NCBI GenBank assembly: GCA_900543365.1
Contig: UQRG01000024.1
Coordinates: forward strand, 1 to 14,337
Source: an uncultured Eubacterium sp.
Lineage (GTDB): Bacteria > Bacillota > Clostridia > Lachnospirales > CAG-274
DNA: 14,337 bases
Direction: 5' to 3'
Shown: positions 1 through 7,189 of the stretch, in pieces
Numbering within the stretch: the first letter of the stretch is position 1
Layout of the letters: each line of letters begins with the position of its first letter
Program-made: the position numbers and the translations under genes
The notes under the pieces: model-generated
The model's input: only the letters and a program-made list of their open reading frames with translations
What the model was told of the DNA's origin: nothing
Databases searched by the model: none

Positions 1-1
1 A

Positions 2-322
2 TTATATACATCCTCCAGCTACAACAACAAACATCACAGCAGCAACAACAGCAAATTTCAAATTAAATTTCTTCTTTTCACCTGTGACCGCACTTTCATT
101 AACTGATTCATTTTTCAACTCATTGTCTTTTATTTCAGATGTATCTACAGCATCAGTATTTGCTTTATCTTCTTTCTCTTGCTCTTTGGCATCTTCATTT
201 ACGGTTTCATTACTATCCGATGCAATTTCATTACTGTCATCTTTTTTCACTTTTACCCCACAATATGTACAAAATATTGATTTATCATCAATTTCATTAT
301 TACAATTTGGACATTTCATCAT
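2..322 (-). CDS. Small zinc-ribbon protein with C-terminal membrane helix
   Basis: This 106-residue protein is complete: a TAA stop is visible at positions 2-4. Near the N-terminus is a four-cysteine zinc ribbon (Cys4, Cys7, Cys18 and Cys21, two CxxC knuckles ten residues apart). A polar linker rich in Asp, Glu, Asn and Ser spans about residues 27-80. After a short Lys-rich stretch comes one hydrophobic segment (about 90-105) that runs to the last residue. The expected topology is a cytoplasmic ribbon anchored by its tail. Related zinc-ribbon membrane proteins in Firmicutes usually carry an extracellular domain after the helix, and none is present here, so the gene may be shortened. Two adjacent ATGs (322 and 319) follow a GGGAGG site; the second has the more usual spacing of 7 nt. 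Function is unknown. It has its own promoter and lies downstream of the glyS terminator. Confidence 0.75.
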   Translation of the reverse strand: MMKCPNCNNEIDDKSIFCTYCGVKVKKDDSNEIASDSNETVNEDAKEQEKEDKANTDAVDTSEIKDNELKNESVNESAVTGEKKKFNLKFAVVAAVMFVVVAGGCI

Positions 323-398
323 TCTTCCTCCCTCTTTTTAACACAATAATGCCTAATAGTATCTATTTTTTCATCATTATATGAACATTTTCAACAAA

Positions 399-427
399 AT
401 TATACTATTTTAATATATAAAAATCAA
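399..427 (-). promoter_or_regulatory. Sigma-A type promoter of the zinc-ribbon gene
   Basis: On the minus strand a -35 element TTGATT (422-427) and a -10 element TATAAT (399-404) are separated by exactly 17 nt. The predicted start lies near 392, giving an untranslated leader of about 70 nt before the gene's GGGAGG ribosome binding site. The element lies downstream of the glyS terminator, which fits an independent transcription unit. The match is by eye in an AT-rich region. Confidence 0.55.
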
Positions 428-490
428 CCAAAAAGTTATTTTTTATTTATTTCAATTTTTTATATTACTTAATTTTACATTTCAAAACAC

Positions 491-522
491 AAAAATCCCC
501 TGCAATCTTACACTGCAGGGGA
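491..522 (-). terminator. Rho-independent terminator after glyS
   Basis: Arms TCCCCTGCA and TGCAGGGGA (514-522 and 496-504) form a perfect 9-bp GC-rich stem around a 9-nt loop. On the minus strand five T residues (491-495) follow directly, then a further T-rich run. It starts 14 nt after the glyS stop codon and closes the long operon. It is the strongest terminator in the window. Confidence 0.92.
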
Positions 523-536
523 AATAAATCAGATAT

Positions 537-1919
537 TTAAAATTCCATTTTCTTAAGTAAGTAATCCTTTAAATCAGCAATAGCAACTCTTTCCTGTTCC
601 ATAGTATCTCTATCTCTTACAGTAACACAGCCGTCAGTTTCTGTGTCAAAGTCATAAGTAATACAGAAAGGTGTACCTATTTCATCTTGTCTTCTATATC
701 TCTTACCAATAGACTGTGCATCATCAAAGTCACAAGCAAATTCCTTAGAAAGCATAGCATAAACTTCTGTTGCCTTTTCAGAAAGCTTTTTAGATAATGG
801 TAAAATTGCAGCCTTATATGGTGCAAGTGCTGGGTGGAAACGAAGTACAGTTCTTACATCGCCACCTTCAAGTTCTTCCTCATCATAAGCCTCACAAAGG
901 AAAGCAAGTGTAACTCTATCAGCACCAAGTGATGGCTCAATACAATAAGGAACATACTTTTCATTAGTAGTTGCATCAAAGTATTCCATAGCTTCACCAG
1001 AATGTTCAGCGTGTGCCTTAAGGTCAAAGTCAGTTCTTGATGCAATACCCCAAAGTTCGCCCTTGCCAAATGGGAACATATACTCAATATCAGTAGTTGC
1101 ATTACTATAATGAGCAAGTTCAGCTGCCTCGTGGTCTCTTAAAACAATGCTAGACTCCTTAATATTAAGACTTAATAACCAATCTACGCAGAATTTTTTC
1201 CAGTAAGCAAACCAATCAAGCTCAGTACCAGGCTTACAGAAAAATTCAAGCTCCATTTGTTCAAATTCTCTAGTTCTGAAAATAAAGTTACCAGGTGTAA
1301 TTTCATTTCTGAAAGACTTACCAATCTGACCAATACCAAAAGGAATTTTCTTTCTAGTTGTTCTCTGAACATTTTTAAAGTTTACGAAAATACCCTGTGC
1401 AGTTTCAGGACGCATATATACAACATTCTTAGCATCTTCAGTAACGCCAGCGTGAGTCTTAAACATAAGGTTAAACTGTCTAATATCAGTAAAGTTATGA
1501 GCACCGCAGCTAGGACAAGGAATATTTTTTTCATTAATATAATCCATCATCTGCTCATTAGTCCAACCATCAGCATTGCCATCAATACCATTAGACTTGT
1601 TGTAATCTTCAATAATATTATCTGCTCTAAATCTTTCCTTACAATCCTTACAATCCATAAGAGGGTCATTAAAGCCACCAACATGACCTGATGCAACCCA
1701 TACTTCAGGATTCATAAGAATAGCACAATCAACACCTACATTATAAGAGCTTTCCTGTATAAATTTCTTCCACCAAGCTCTTTTAACATTGTTCTTAAGC
1801 TCTACACCTAAAGGACCGTAATCCCAAGAGTTAGCAAGTCCACCATAAATTTCTGAGCCAGGATATACAAAGCCTCTAGCCTTTGCCAATGCTACAACCT
1901 TTTCCATTGTCTTTTCCAT
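537..1919 (-). CDS. glyS: Glycyl-tRNA synthetase, single-chain alpha2 type
   Basis: This cytoplasmic class II enzyme joins glycine to tRNA-Gly using ATP and acts as a homodimer. The 460-residue product has the expected length and order. The N-terminal catalytic part begins with the ARGFVYPGSEIYGG segment. A four-cysteine insert (Cys90, Cys93, Cys135, Cys138) probably binds zinc. Motif 2 is around residues 202-227 (FRTREFEQMELEFF) and motif 3 around 330-341 (SLGADRVTLAFL). An anticodon-binding domain fills about 362-460. It is the eukaryote-like single-chain form (often named glyQS in Firmicutes), not the alpha2beta2 GlyQ/GlyS pair. The start at 1919 has AAGGAGG 9 nt upstream; an in-frame ATG four codons later is too far from that site. 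The gap to the PspC gene is only 44 nt with no terminator, so it is probably cotranscribed, perhaps with help from a weak promoter in the gap. Confidence 0.97.
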   Translation of the reverse strand: MEKTMEKVVALAKARGFVYPGSEIYGGLANSWDYGPLGVELKNNVKRAWWKKFIQESSYNVGVDCAILMNPEVWVASGHVGGFNDPLMDCKDCKERFRADNIIEDYNKSNGIDGNADGWTNEQMMDYINEKNIPCPSCGAHNFTDIRQFNLMFKTHAGVTEDAKNVVYMRPETAQGIFVNFKNVQRTTRKKIPFGIGQIGKSFRNEITPGNFIFRTREFEQMELEFFCKPGTELDWFAYWKKFCVDWLLSLNIKESSIVLRDHEAAELAHYSNATTDIEYMFPFGKGELWGIASRTDFDLKAHAEHSGEAMEYFDATTNEKYVPYCIEPSLGADRVTLAFLCEAYDEEELEGGDVRTVLRFHPALAPYKAAILPLSKKLSEKATEVYAMLSKEFACDFDDAQSIGKRYRRQDEIGTPFCITYDFDTETDGCVTVRDRDTMEQERVAIADLKDYLLKKMEF

Positions 1920-1947
1920 TTTGAGTTATCCTCCTTAAATGTATCTT

Positions 1948-1974
1948 ATTATATATTTAATAATTAGTTGTCTA
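1948..1974 (-). promoter_or_regulatory. Possible weak promoter for glyS
   Basis: The minus strand shows a perfect -10 hexamer TATAAT (1948-1953) and a -35-like TAGACA (1969-1974), but the spacing is only 15 nt, below the preferred 17. The -35 lies in the end of the PspC gene. The region is AT-rich and chance matches are common, so this is tentative. Confidence 0.3.
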
Positions 1975-2164
1975 TTATATTATCATCTGCTGGTATAATC
2001 ATCCACGCAATTAAATAAACCCAAAACAATCCACTAAATGAGCAAATTGCAAGAATAACCACAGCAAGACGCACAATAGTTTTGTCAATTCCAAAGTAAT
2101 TAGCAATACCAGAACATACACCTGCAATCATTTTATCATTTTTATCTCTGTAAAGTTTTTTCAT
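1964..2164 (-). CDS. Small PspC-domain membrane protein
   Basis: This 66-residue protein is a minimal PspC domain. The N-terminal half has the typical pattern of a Lys/Arg start followed by MIAGVCSGIANYFGID (residues 12-27). A hydrophobic segment at about 30-57, broken by Ser-Gly near 44-45, is followed by a short acidic tail. Such stand-alone PspC proteins are common in Firmicutes and are thought to sit in the cytoplasmic membrane. The family is named for the phage-shock regulator of enterobacteria, but no psp partners are present here, so an envelope-stress role is only a family-level guess. The start is supported by AAGGAG 5 nt upstream. It follows radC by 11 nt in the comM-to-glyS operon. 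Confidence 0.88.
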   Translation of the reverse strand: MKKLYRDKNDKMIAGVCSGIANYFGIDKTIVRLAVVILAICSFSGLFWVYLIAWMIIPADDNIIDN

Positions 2165-2175
2165 AATAACTCCTT

Positions 2176-2883
2176 CTATTTGTACTTCATACCAAAATAT
2201 CTGTTTTTAGCAAAGCTAAAATTTTTATCTCCACATATAATAATGTGGTCAATTAACTTAATTTTAAGTGACTCTAATCCCTCATTAAGTGCTCTTGTTA
2301 TTTGATAGTCCTCTGTTGATGGCTCGCAAAAACCCGATGGGTGATTATGTCCTATTATAACAAAACTAGCCTTATTAAGTAAAGCCTTTTTTAATATATT
2401 ATCACAACAAAGTGAAACTTCTACTGCATTTCCATCACTTATTCTGTCAATTGATATGACCTTTTTAGCTATATCCAATGACACAAGGTAAAATGATTCA
2501 AAAGGTTGAGCCTTTAAAAGGCCAGAAAACAAATCAACAGCCTTTGAAAAACAATCTATTATCTTTCCCTTTGAATAAAAGCTCTTTGTATATCTTCTCA
2601 TTACACTAGGAAACATACTAAGATAAATTGCCACATTTTCGGTAAGCTTTGCTTCTTGAACCAATTGCTCCGGCTCTGTGTTAATAACACCATGTAATGA
2701 ACCATACATTGATATTAGTTTTTTAGCTACAGGCTTTGTATCCTTCATAGGATAAGCATAAAAAAGCATCATTTCCAAAACTTCATAGTCTTGAAAACTA
2801 TCCATATTACCATCTGTCAAAAATCTTTCCTTTACTCTTTGTCTATGTCCTTTATTAGGATTGTCATTTTTAGAATCTGCCAT
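2176..2883 (-). CDS. radC: RadC family JAMM/MPN+ protein
   Basis: The 235-residue product has the RadC (UPF0758) layout. A helix-hairpin-helix-like region lies at about residues 30-75. The C-terminal JAMM metalloprotease-like domain (about 110-235) contains His179, His181 and Asp192 in the pattern HNHPSG...PSTED, plus Glu129 upstream. These are the expected zinc ligands and catalytic acid. The molecular role of RadC is unsettled; the old link to recombination repair has been questioned. In-frame starts at 2928 and 2895 would overlap the upstream gene by up to 44 nt. I chose 2883 because GAGGT lies 5 nt upstream and the upstream TGA stop is only 1 nt away, which suggests coupled translation. 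It is a member of the long comM operon. Confidence 0.93.
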   Translation of the reverse strand: MADSKNDNPNKGHRQRVKERFLTDGNMDSFQDYEVLEMMLFYAYPMKDTKPVAKKLISMYGSLHGVINTEPEQLVQEAKLTENVAIYLSMFPSVMRRYTKSFYSKGKIIDCFSKAVDLFSGLLKAQPFESFYLVSLDIAKKVISIDRISDGNAVEVSLCCDNILKKALLNKASFVIIGHNHPSGFCEPSTEDYQITRALNEGLESLKIKLIDHIIICGDKNFSFAKNRYFGMKYK

Positions 2884-2884
2884 A

Positions 2885-3358
2885 TCAGACCTCATCAATA
2901 TATTTTGTGTATTCCCTAAATTTTCCATTATATATTATATTAAGAAGTTTATCTACTCTTTCAGTTGCCTTAATTATAAGTTCAGTAGCTATTATGTTTT
3001 CTTTTAATGCTTTTGCAACTTCATCTAAATCTACAACTTTAACAAAACCATTAGCATAAACTATAACATCAATAAGCAGGTCATTGAATGTATAGTTTTC
3101 TTTTTTGTCATCAATTTCTGTTTCAATAATATCACAGTACCAATAAATCAAATTATTATTATCATCGAGGAATTTACTAACTTTAAAGCCATCCTTTATA
3201 AAATAACAGGAAACACCGTGAGTAAAGTCGTGGCGTGGTGTAAGCACATTCCACTTTGTAACAATTTTTTCGTCATCTATACTTATAATTTCATCATTTT
3301 TAAGACATATAAGCTCATTTGGTATGTATCTTTTACGCCAAAGAACAACTTTATCCAT
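2885..3358 (-). CDS. DUF402 family protein (possible nucleotide phosphatase)
   Basis: The 157-residue protein matches the DUF402 fold in its conserved parts. A YWYCDI strand lies at residues 72-77, followed by the acid-rich core with Asp93, Asp97, Asp110 and Asp112-Glu113 (pattern DLLIDVIVY...FVKVVDLDE), and a helical C-terminus to residue 157. Characterised members include a staphylococcal nucleoside di/triphosphatase and the fosfomycin-pathway enzyme FomD. Both are metal-dependent and hydrolyse phosphate esters of nucleotides. The acids suggest a similar metal-dependent activity, but the substrate cannot be told from sequence. The ATG directly follows the codY-like gene's TGA (0 nt gap), and its AAGGAGGG site lies within the last codons of that gene, so the two are likely translationally coupled. 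Confidence 0.82.
   Translation of the reverse strand: MDKVVLWRKRYIPNELICLKNDEIISIDDEKIVTKWNVLTPRHDFTHGVSCYFIKDGFKVSKFLDDNNNLIYWYCDIIETEIDDKKENYTFNDLLIDVIVYANGFVKVVDLDEVAKALKENIIATELIIKATERVDKLLNIIYNGKFREYTKYIDEV
2889..2893 (-). promoter_or_regulatory. Ribosome binding site deciding the radC start
   Basis: GAGGT on the minus strand lies 5 nt before the ATG at 2883 and sits inside the last codons of the DUF402 gene. The earlier in-frame ATG codons at 2928 and 2895 have no comparable site, so this argues for the shorter RadC. Confidence 0.65.
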
Positions 3359-3919
3359 TCAATCCCTCCTTTTATTACTAACAACAGACCTTATGCCAGA
3401 ATAAAGCAACTTAATATTAGTTCCACCTACTCCTTTTGAATACATTTCAATAATACCAGCACACTCTAGCTTTTTTAGTCCATTTATTATTATTGAGCGT
3501 GTAATGTTATATTTTTTTGAAATGTCACTTATTACTATATTTCCACTATTTTTATCAACACTATCAAGTACTGCACAAATACCCTCAAGCTCCTTTTTAG
3601 TAAGTCCATTAACAGCTGAATTTACTACATTTTTATAAAGAGCTGTCATTTTTTCAAGAAGAATTTTTTCCTTAATTATTTTAACAGCAAATAAAAGAAA
3701 GCTATAATTAGCCTTTAAAACATTATATTCTGAACAGAGTACAAAACCATCTATTTTTATTCTTGATGTATATAAATCACTACCATACACCTTTTTATTT
3801 GATATAATGACGGTTATTCTTGAATTAATTTCACTTTCAATTAAGGAGAAAAGTTCATAAGACGAACTTTCTCCTACTTTTCCTATAAAATCAGCTACTC
3901 TTTCAGTATACTCTTTCAT
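3359..3919 (-). CDS. codY: CodY-like regulator with a shortened GAF sensor domain
   Basis: CodY is the global repressor of low-GC Firmicutes; it senses branched-chain amino acids and GTP through a GAF domain and binds DNA with a winged helix. The 186-residue product keeps the DNA-binding half. Residues about 104-173 resemble B. subtilis CodY 178-245, with the recognition segment NITRSIIINGLKKLE and Arg141-Ser142 matching Arg214-Ser215. The N-terminal half is much reduced. Residues 1-47 match about CodY 8-51 and residues 51-86 match about 120-158. Roughly 67 residues between them are absent, including those that contact isoleucine in B. subtilis (Arg61, Met62, Met65, Phe71, Pro72, Val96, Phe98). 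The start at 3919 has AGAGGA upstream, and the gap to topA is 11 nt, so no missing sequence hides upstream. Position after topA fits an ortholog. I am confident of the family; loss of effector binding is inference. Confidence 0.85.
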   Translation of the reverse strand: MKEYTERVADFIGKVGESSSYELFSLIESEINSRITVIISNKKVYGSDLYTSRIKIDGFVLCSEYNVLKANYSFLLFAVKIIKEKILLEKMTALYKNVVNSAVNGLTKKELEGICAVLDSVDKNSGNIVISDISKKYNITRSIIINGLKKLECAGIIEMYSKGVGGTNIKLLYSGIRSVVSNKRRD

Positions 3920-3930
3920 TTTAAGTCCTC

Positions 3931-6075
3931 TTAATTAGCCTCTTTATCCTCATTTTCAACCACATAGTTACATTCGGTATTACTACACATAACCTTTATT
4001 TTCTTAGTTCCCTTTTCTACTAAAGCAGAACCACACTTAGGGCATTTATCCCCTGTTGGCTTATCCCAAAGCATAAGTGAACACTCTGGATTATTTTCAC
4101 AGCCATAATACTTTCTACCTTTTTTAGTCTTTTTAATAAGGACTTTTCCACCGCATAAAGGACAGTTTACACCAGCCTCCTCAAATAAAGGCTTTGTATT
4201 TCTACATTCTGGGAAACCAGGACAAGCAAGAAATTTGCCAAACTTGCCATATTTAATAACCATATTTCTGCCACATTCCTCACATATTACATCAGTAACA
4301 ACATCAGGAATTTCAACATTTTCAACTTTATTTTCAGCTTCTTCAAGAAGATGTTTTAAAAGGGGATAGAAATTTCTAAGTACTTCTTTCCATTCCATTT
4401 TCCCCTCTTCTACCTCATCAAGAGCAGCCTCCATATCAGCAGTAAAAGCATTATTTATAATTTCTCCAAAATTATTTTTAATAATTTCATTAACTATTTC
4501 GCCAAGTTCAGTAGTGTAGAAAACCTTGTTTTCTTTAGTAACATAATTTCTTTGTTGAATTGTAGTAATAGTTGGGGCATAAGTTGATGGTCTGCCTATA
4601 CCAAGCTCTTCAAGCGTCTTAATAAGCATAGACTCTGTGTATCTTGCCGGTGGCTGAGTAAAGTGTTGATTAGAAGTAACACTTACAATATCAAGTTTAT
4701 CTCCTGCCTCAATTTCAGGTATTGTACCCTCATCACTTTTTTCCTCATTTTTCTTGTAAACTGCAAGATAACCATCAAACTTAATCTTTGAACCTGATGC
4801 TCTAAAAATATATTTATCTGACTGAATGTCAGCACTTAATGTCATATATTCAGCTGATGACATTTGACTAGCAACAAATCTTTCCCAAATAAGTTTATAC
4901 AATCTATATTGGTCTCTTGAAAGACTATCTTTAATTGAATCTGGAGTTCTTAATGCTGATGTTGGTCTTATAGCCTCGTGAGCATCTTGGGCTCTTTTAT
5001 CGGTTTTGTACTTTCTTCTTTCCTTAATATAGGTATCACCAAAGTTACCAAGAATGTAATCCTTAACTTCTTCATATGCCTCATCAGCAATTCTCACAGA
5101 GTCCGTTCTAATATAAGATACAAGACCAACTGTACCTTCACCCTTAATATCAACACCTTCATAAAGTTGCTGTGCTATTCTCATTGTCTTTTGAGATGCA
5201 TAATTAAGAAGTTTAGATGCCTCCTGTTGCATTGTACTTGTTGTAAATGGAGCAGGAGGATTTTTTTGTCTGCTACCCTTTTTAACACTTTTAACTTCAA
5301 AGCCAGCCTTATTAACAGTATCTACAATCTTTTTAGTTTCTTCCTCTGTGTTAAGCTCCATTTTGCCATTAACATCACCATAAAACTTTGCAGAAAGTTT
5401 TTTACCCTTTTCAGTTTGAAGTTCTGATTCTATTGACCAATATTCCTTTGGAATAAAGTTCTTGATTTCCTCATCTCTATCACAAATAAGTCTTAAGGCA
5501 ACAGATTGAACTCTACCAGCACTTAAACCTTTTTTGACCTTTTTCCAAAGGAGAGGGCTTATTTTGTAACCAACAATTCTATCCAATGCTCTTCTTGCCT
5601 GCTGTGCATCAACAAGATTCATATCAATTTCTCTTGCTTCTTTAATAGACTTTTTAACAGCATTTTTAGTTATTTCGTTAAATGTTATTCTATATGTTTT
5701 AGCAGGGTCAAGCCTTAAAGCAAAAAGTAAATGCCAGCTAATAGCTTCTCCCTCACGGTCAGGGTCAGTTGCCAAGTAAACTTTGTCAGCTGTTTTAACT
5801 TCTTTCCTAAGTTTCGCTAAAAGTTCACCCTTGCCTCGTATTGTAATATACTTTGGTTCAAAATCATTTTCTATATTTATACCAAGCTCGCTTTTAGGCA
5901 AATCCCTAACATGACCTACAGATGCTTCAATTTTATAATTAGAACCTAAAAATTTTTTTAATGTTTTAGCCTTAGCAGGTGACTCTACTATAACTAAATA
6001 TTTTTTTTTCGTTTTAGCAGCTTTTTCATTTTTTTTAGGCTTATCAGCCGCCTTAGAACTTATATTATCACTCAT
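3931..6075 (-). CDS. topA: DNA topoisomerase I (type IA)
   Basis: This enzyme relaxes negative supercoils by cutting one strand through a 5'-phosphotyrosine link. The 714-residue product starts with a Lys/Ala-rich extension of about 24 residues. The TOPRIM domain (about 25-135) has Glu31 and the DPDREGE acid cluster at 104-110. The catalytic core contains the active-site Tyr321 in SYIRTDSVRI. Three C-terminal zinc-ribbon repeats, each with four cysteines, fill about residues 600-708. This is the usual Firmicute form, close in length to the 691-residue B. subtilis enzyme. AGGAGG lies 5 nt before the ATG and overlaps the dprA stop. It is in the middle of the comM operon, directly upstream of the codY-like gene. 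Confidence 0.98.
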   Translation of the reverse strand: MSDNISSKAADKPKKNEKAAKTKKKYLVIVESPAKAKTLKKFLGSNYKIEASVGHVRDLPKSELGINIENDFEPKYITIRGKGELLAKLRKEVKTADKVYLATDPDREGEAISWHLLFALRLDPAKTYRITFNEITKNAVKKSIKEAREIDMNLVDAQQARRALDRIVGYKISPLLWKKVKKGLSAGRVQSVALRLICDRDEEIKNFIPKEYWSIESELQTEKGKKLSAKFYGDVNGKMELNTEEETKKIVDTVNKAGFEVKSVKKGSRQKNPPAPFTTSTMQQEASKLLNYASQKTMRIAQQLYEGVDIKGEGTVGLVSYIRTDSVRIADEAYEEVKDYILGNFGDTYIKERRKYKTDKRAQDAHEAIRPTSALRTPDSIKDSLSRDQYRLYKLIWERFVASQMSSAEYMTLSADIQSDKYIFRASGSKIKFDGYLAVYKKNEEKSDEGTIPEIEAGDKLDIVSVTSNQHFTQPPARYTESMLIKTLEELGIGRPSTYAPTITTIQQRNYVTKENKVFYTTELGEIVNEIIKNNFGEIINNAFTADMEAALDEVEEGKMEWKEVLRNFYPLLKHLLEEAENKVENVEIPDVVTDVICEECGRNMVIKYGKFGKFLACPGFPECRNTKPLFEEAGVNCPLCGGKVLIKKTKKGRKYYGCENNPECSLMLWDKPTGDKCPKCGSALVEKGTKKIKVMCSNTECNYVVENEDKEAN

Positions 6076-6084
6076 TATATCCTC

Positions 6085-7179
6085 CTAAAGACTGCGTACT
6101 ACCTTTTGACCAGATAATCTTCTTATACAACCCTTAAGTTCCAACATTGTCAAAAGGCAGGTAACCTCTCTTGTATCCATATTCAACTTTTCAATTAATT
6201 CATCAGCCGAAATTGGCTCATAACTTATACAATCATATAACATTTTCTCCTCTTGTGCAAGAGGAATTAAATCTTTTTCAGATTTTTTTAATTCCTTCTT
6301 TAATATTTTAATGCCTAAATCCTCCAAAATATCCTGTGCACAAGTTATTGGAGTACAACCCCTTCTTATTAAATCATTACAACCCTTACTGAGTTTACTT
6401 GTAATATTACCAGGAACAGCCATAACAATTCTGCTATTTTCAATAGCTCTATCAGCAGTTATAAGAGAACCACTTCTTTCAGCAGCCTCTATAACAAGGG
6501 TTGCCCTAGATAAGCAGGCAATTATTCTATTTCTATAAGGAAAATTTGCCTTAAAAGGTTTTGTTCCTAAAGGAAATTCACTTATTACACAACCTTTTTC
6601 TTTAATTTCATTATACAAATTCGTGTTAACTACAGGATAACATACATCAACACCAGTACCTAAAACTGCAATAGTTTCACCACCAGTATCAATAGCTGCC
6701 TTATGAGCAATGGCATCAATACCCATAGCCAAACCGCTTACAATGCCAACTCCTGCCTCTGCCAATTCCCTTGATAAACTGTTGCAAACAGTTGCTCCAT
6801 AGTCAGTTATTCGTCTTGAACCAACAATACTAACCATAGGATAAGAATTTTCTGGCAATTTACCAACAACATAAATTCCCAAAGGAGGTTCATTCATTGC
6901 AGTAAGAGATTTAGGAAACTCCTTATCCTTAGGAGTATAAAACTTTGCATCAGCTTTATAAAGCTTTTCAATTTCTTTATCTATATCATATCTATATCGA
7001 CTTTTTATTATAGTTTCAAGTGCCTTATCTGACAAAATTTTAGTAGCTAAAAGAGTTTTTCTATCAGCAAGCCACACATTTTCACAACTGCCAAGAGTCC
7101 TTATTAATTTATATTTAGTATCAACACTTATGCTCATTAATGAACTAAGCCACATTATGTAATTATTTTCTGTATACAT
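6085..7179 (-). CDS. dprA: DNA processing protein DprA
   Basis: DprA protects incoming single-stranded DNA during natural transformation and loads RecA on it in the cytoplasm. The 364-residue product has an N-terminal helical region. A central Rossmann-like DNA_processg_A domain (about 75-290) follows, with the signature segments VSIVGSRRITDYG, GIVSGLAMGIDAIAH, FPYRNRIIA and ERSGSLITADRA. A C-terminal winged helix (about 305-364) completes the common three-part layout. The start at 7179 has GAGGT 4 nt upstream, just past the comM stop. It lies between comM and topA with gaps of 10 and 9 nt. The pairing of dprA with comM is suggestive of transformation, but no uptake machinery is visible here, and dprA is widespread in species not known to be competent. 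Confidence 0.97.
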   Translation of the reverse strand: MYTENNYIMWLSSLMSISVDTKYKLIRTLGSCENVWLADRKTLLATKILSDKALETIIKSRYRYDIDKEIEKLYKADAKFYTPKDKEFPKSLTAMNEPPLGIYVVGKLPENSYPMVSIVGSRRITDYGATVCNSLSRELAEAGVGIVSGLAMGIDAIAHKAAIDTGGETIAVLGTGVDVCYPVVNTNLYNEIKEKGCVISEFPLGTKPFKANFPYRNRIIACLSRATLVIEAAERSGSLITADRAIENSRIVMAVPGNITSKLSKGCNDLIRRGCTPITCAQDILEDLGIKILKKELKKSEKDLIPLAQEEKMLYDCISYEPISADELIEKLNMDTREVTCLLTMLELKGCIRRLSGQKVVRSL

Positions 7180-7189
7180 AAGAACCTCA

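Noticed and set aside
345..380. Nested inverted repeats (ATAATG...CATTAT around AATAG-TAT-CTATT) in the zinc-ribbon leader
   Set aside because: Arms are short and almost purely A/T, with a large asymmetric loop; not distinguishable from chance in this composition.
1257..1691. Open frame of 144 codons on the plus strand
   Set aside because: It lies wholly antisense to glyS, encodes a low-complexity Ser/Ile/Asn-rich product with no recognisable domain, and has no ribosome binding site I could see.
2884..2928. Longer RadC start at 2928
   Set aside because: It overlaps the DUF402 gene and lacks a ribosome binding site; the ATG at 2883 has GAGGT at 5 nt.
3359..3919. codY-like gene as a pseudogene
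   Set aside because: The frame is intact, the DNA-binding residues are kept, it has a good ribosome binding site, and its last codons supply the site for the next gene; the loss is a clean internal shortening rather than decay.
4978..5427. Open frame of 149 codons on the plus strand
   Set aside because: It is antisense to the topA catalytic core; the Phe/Leu/Cys-rich product is a by-product of the opposite-strand codons.
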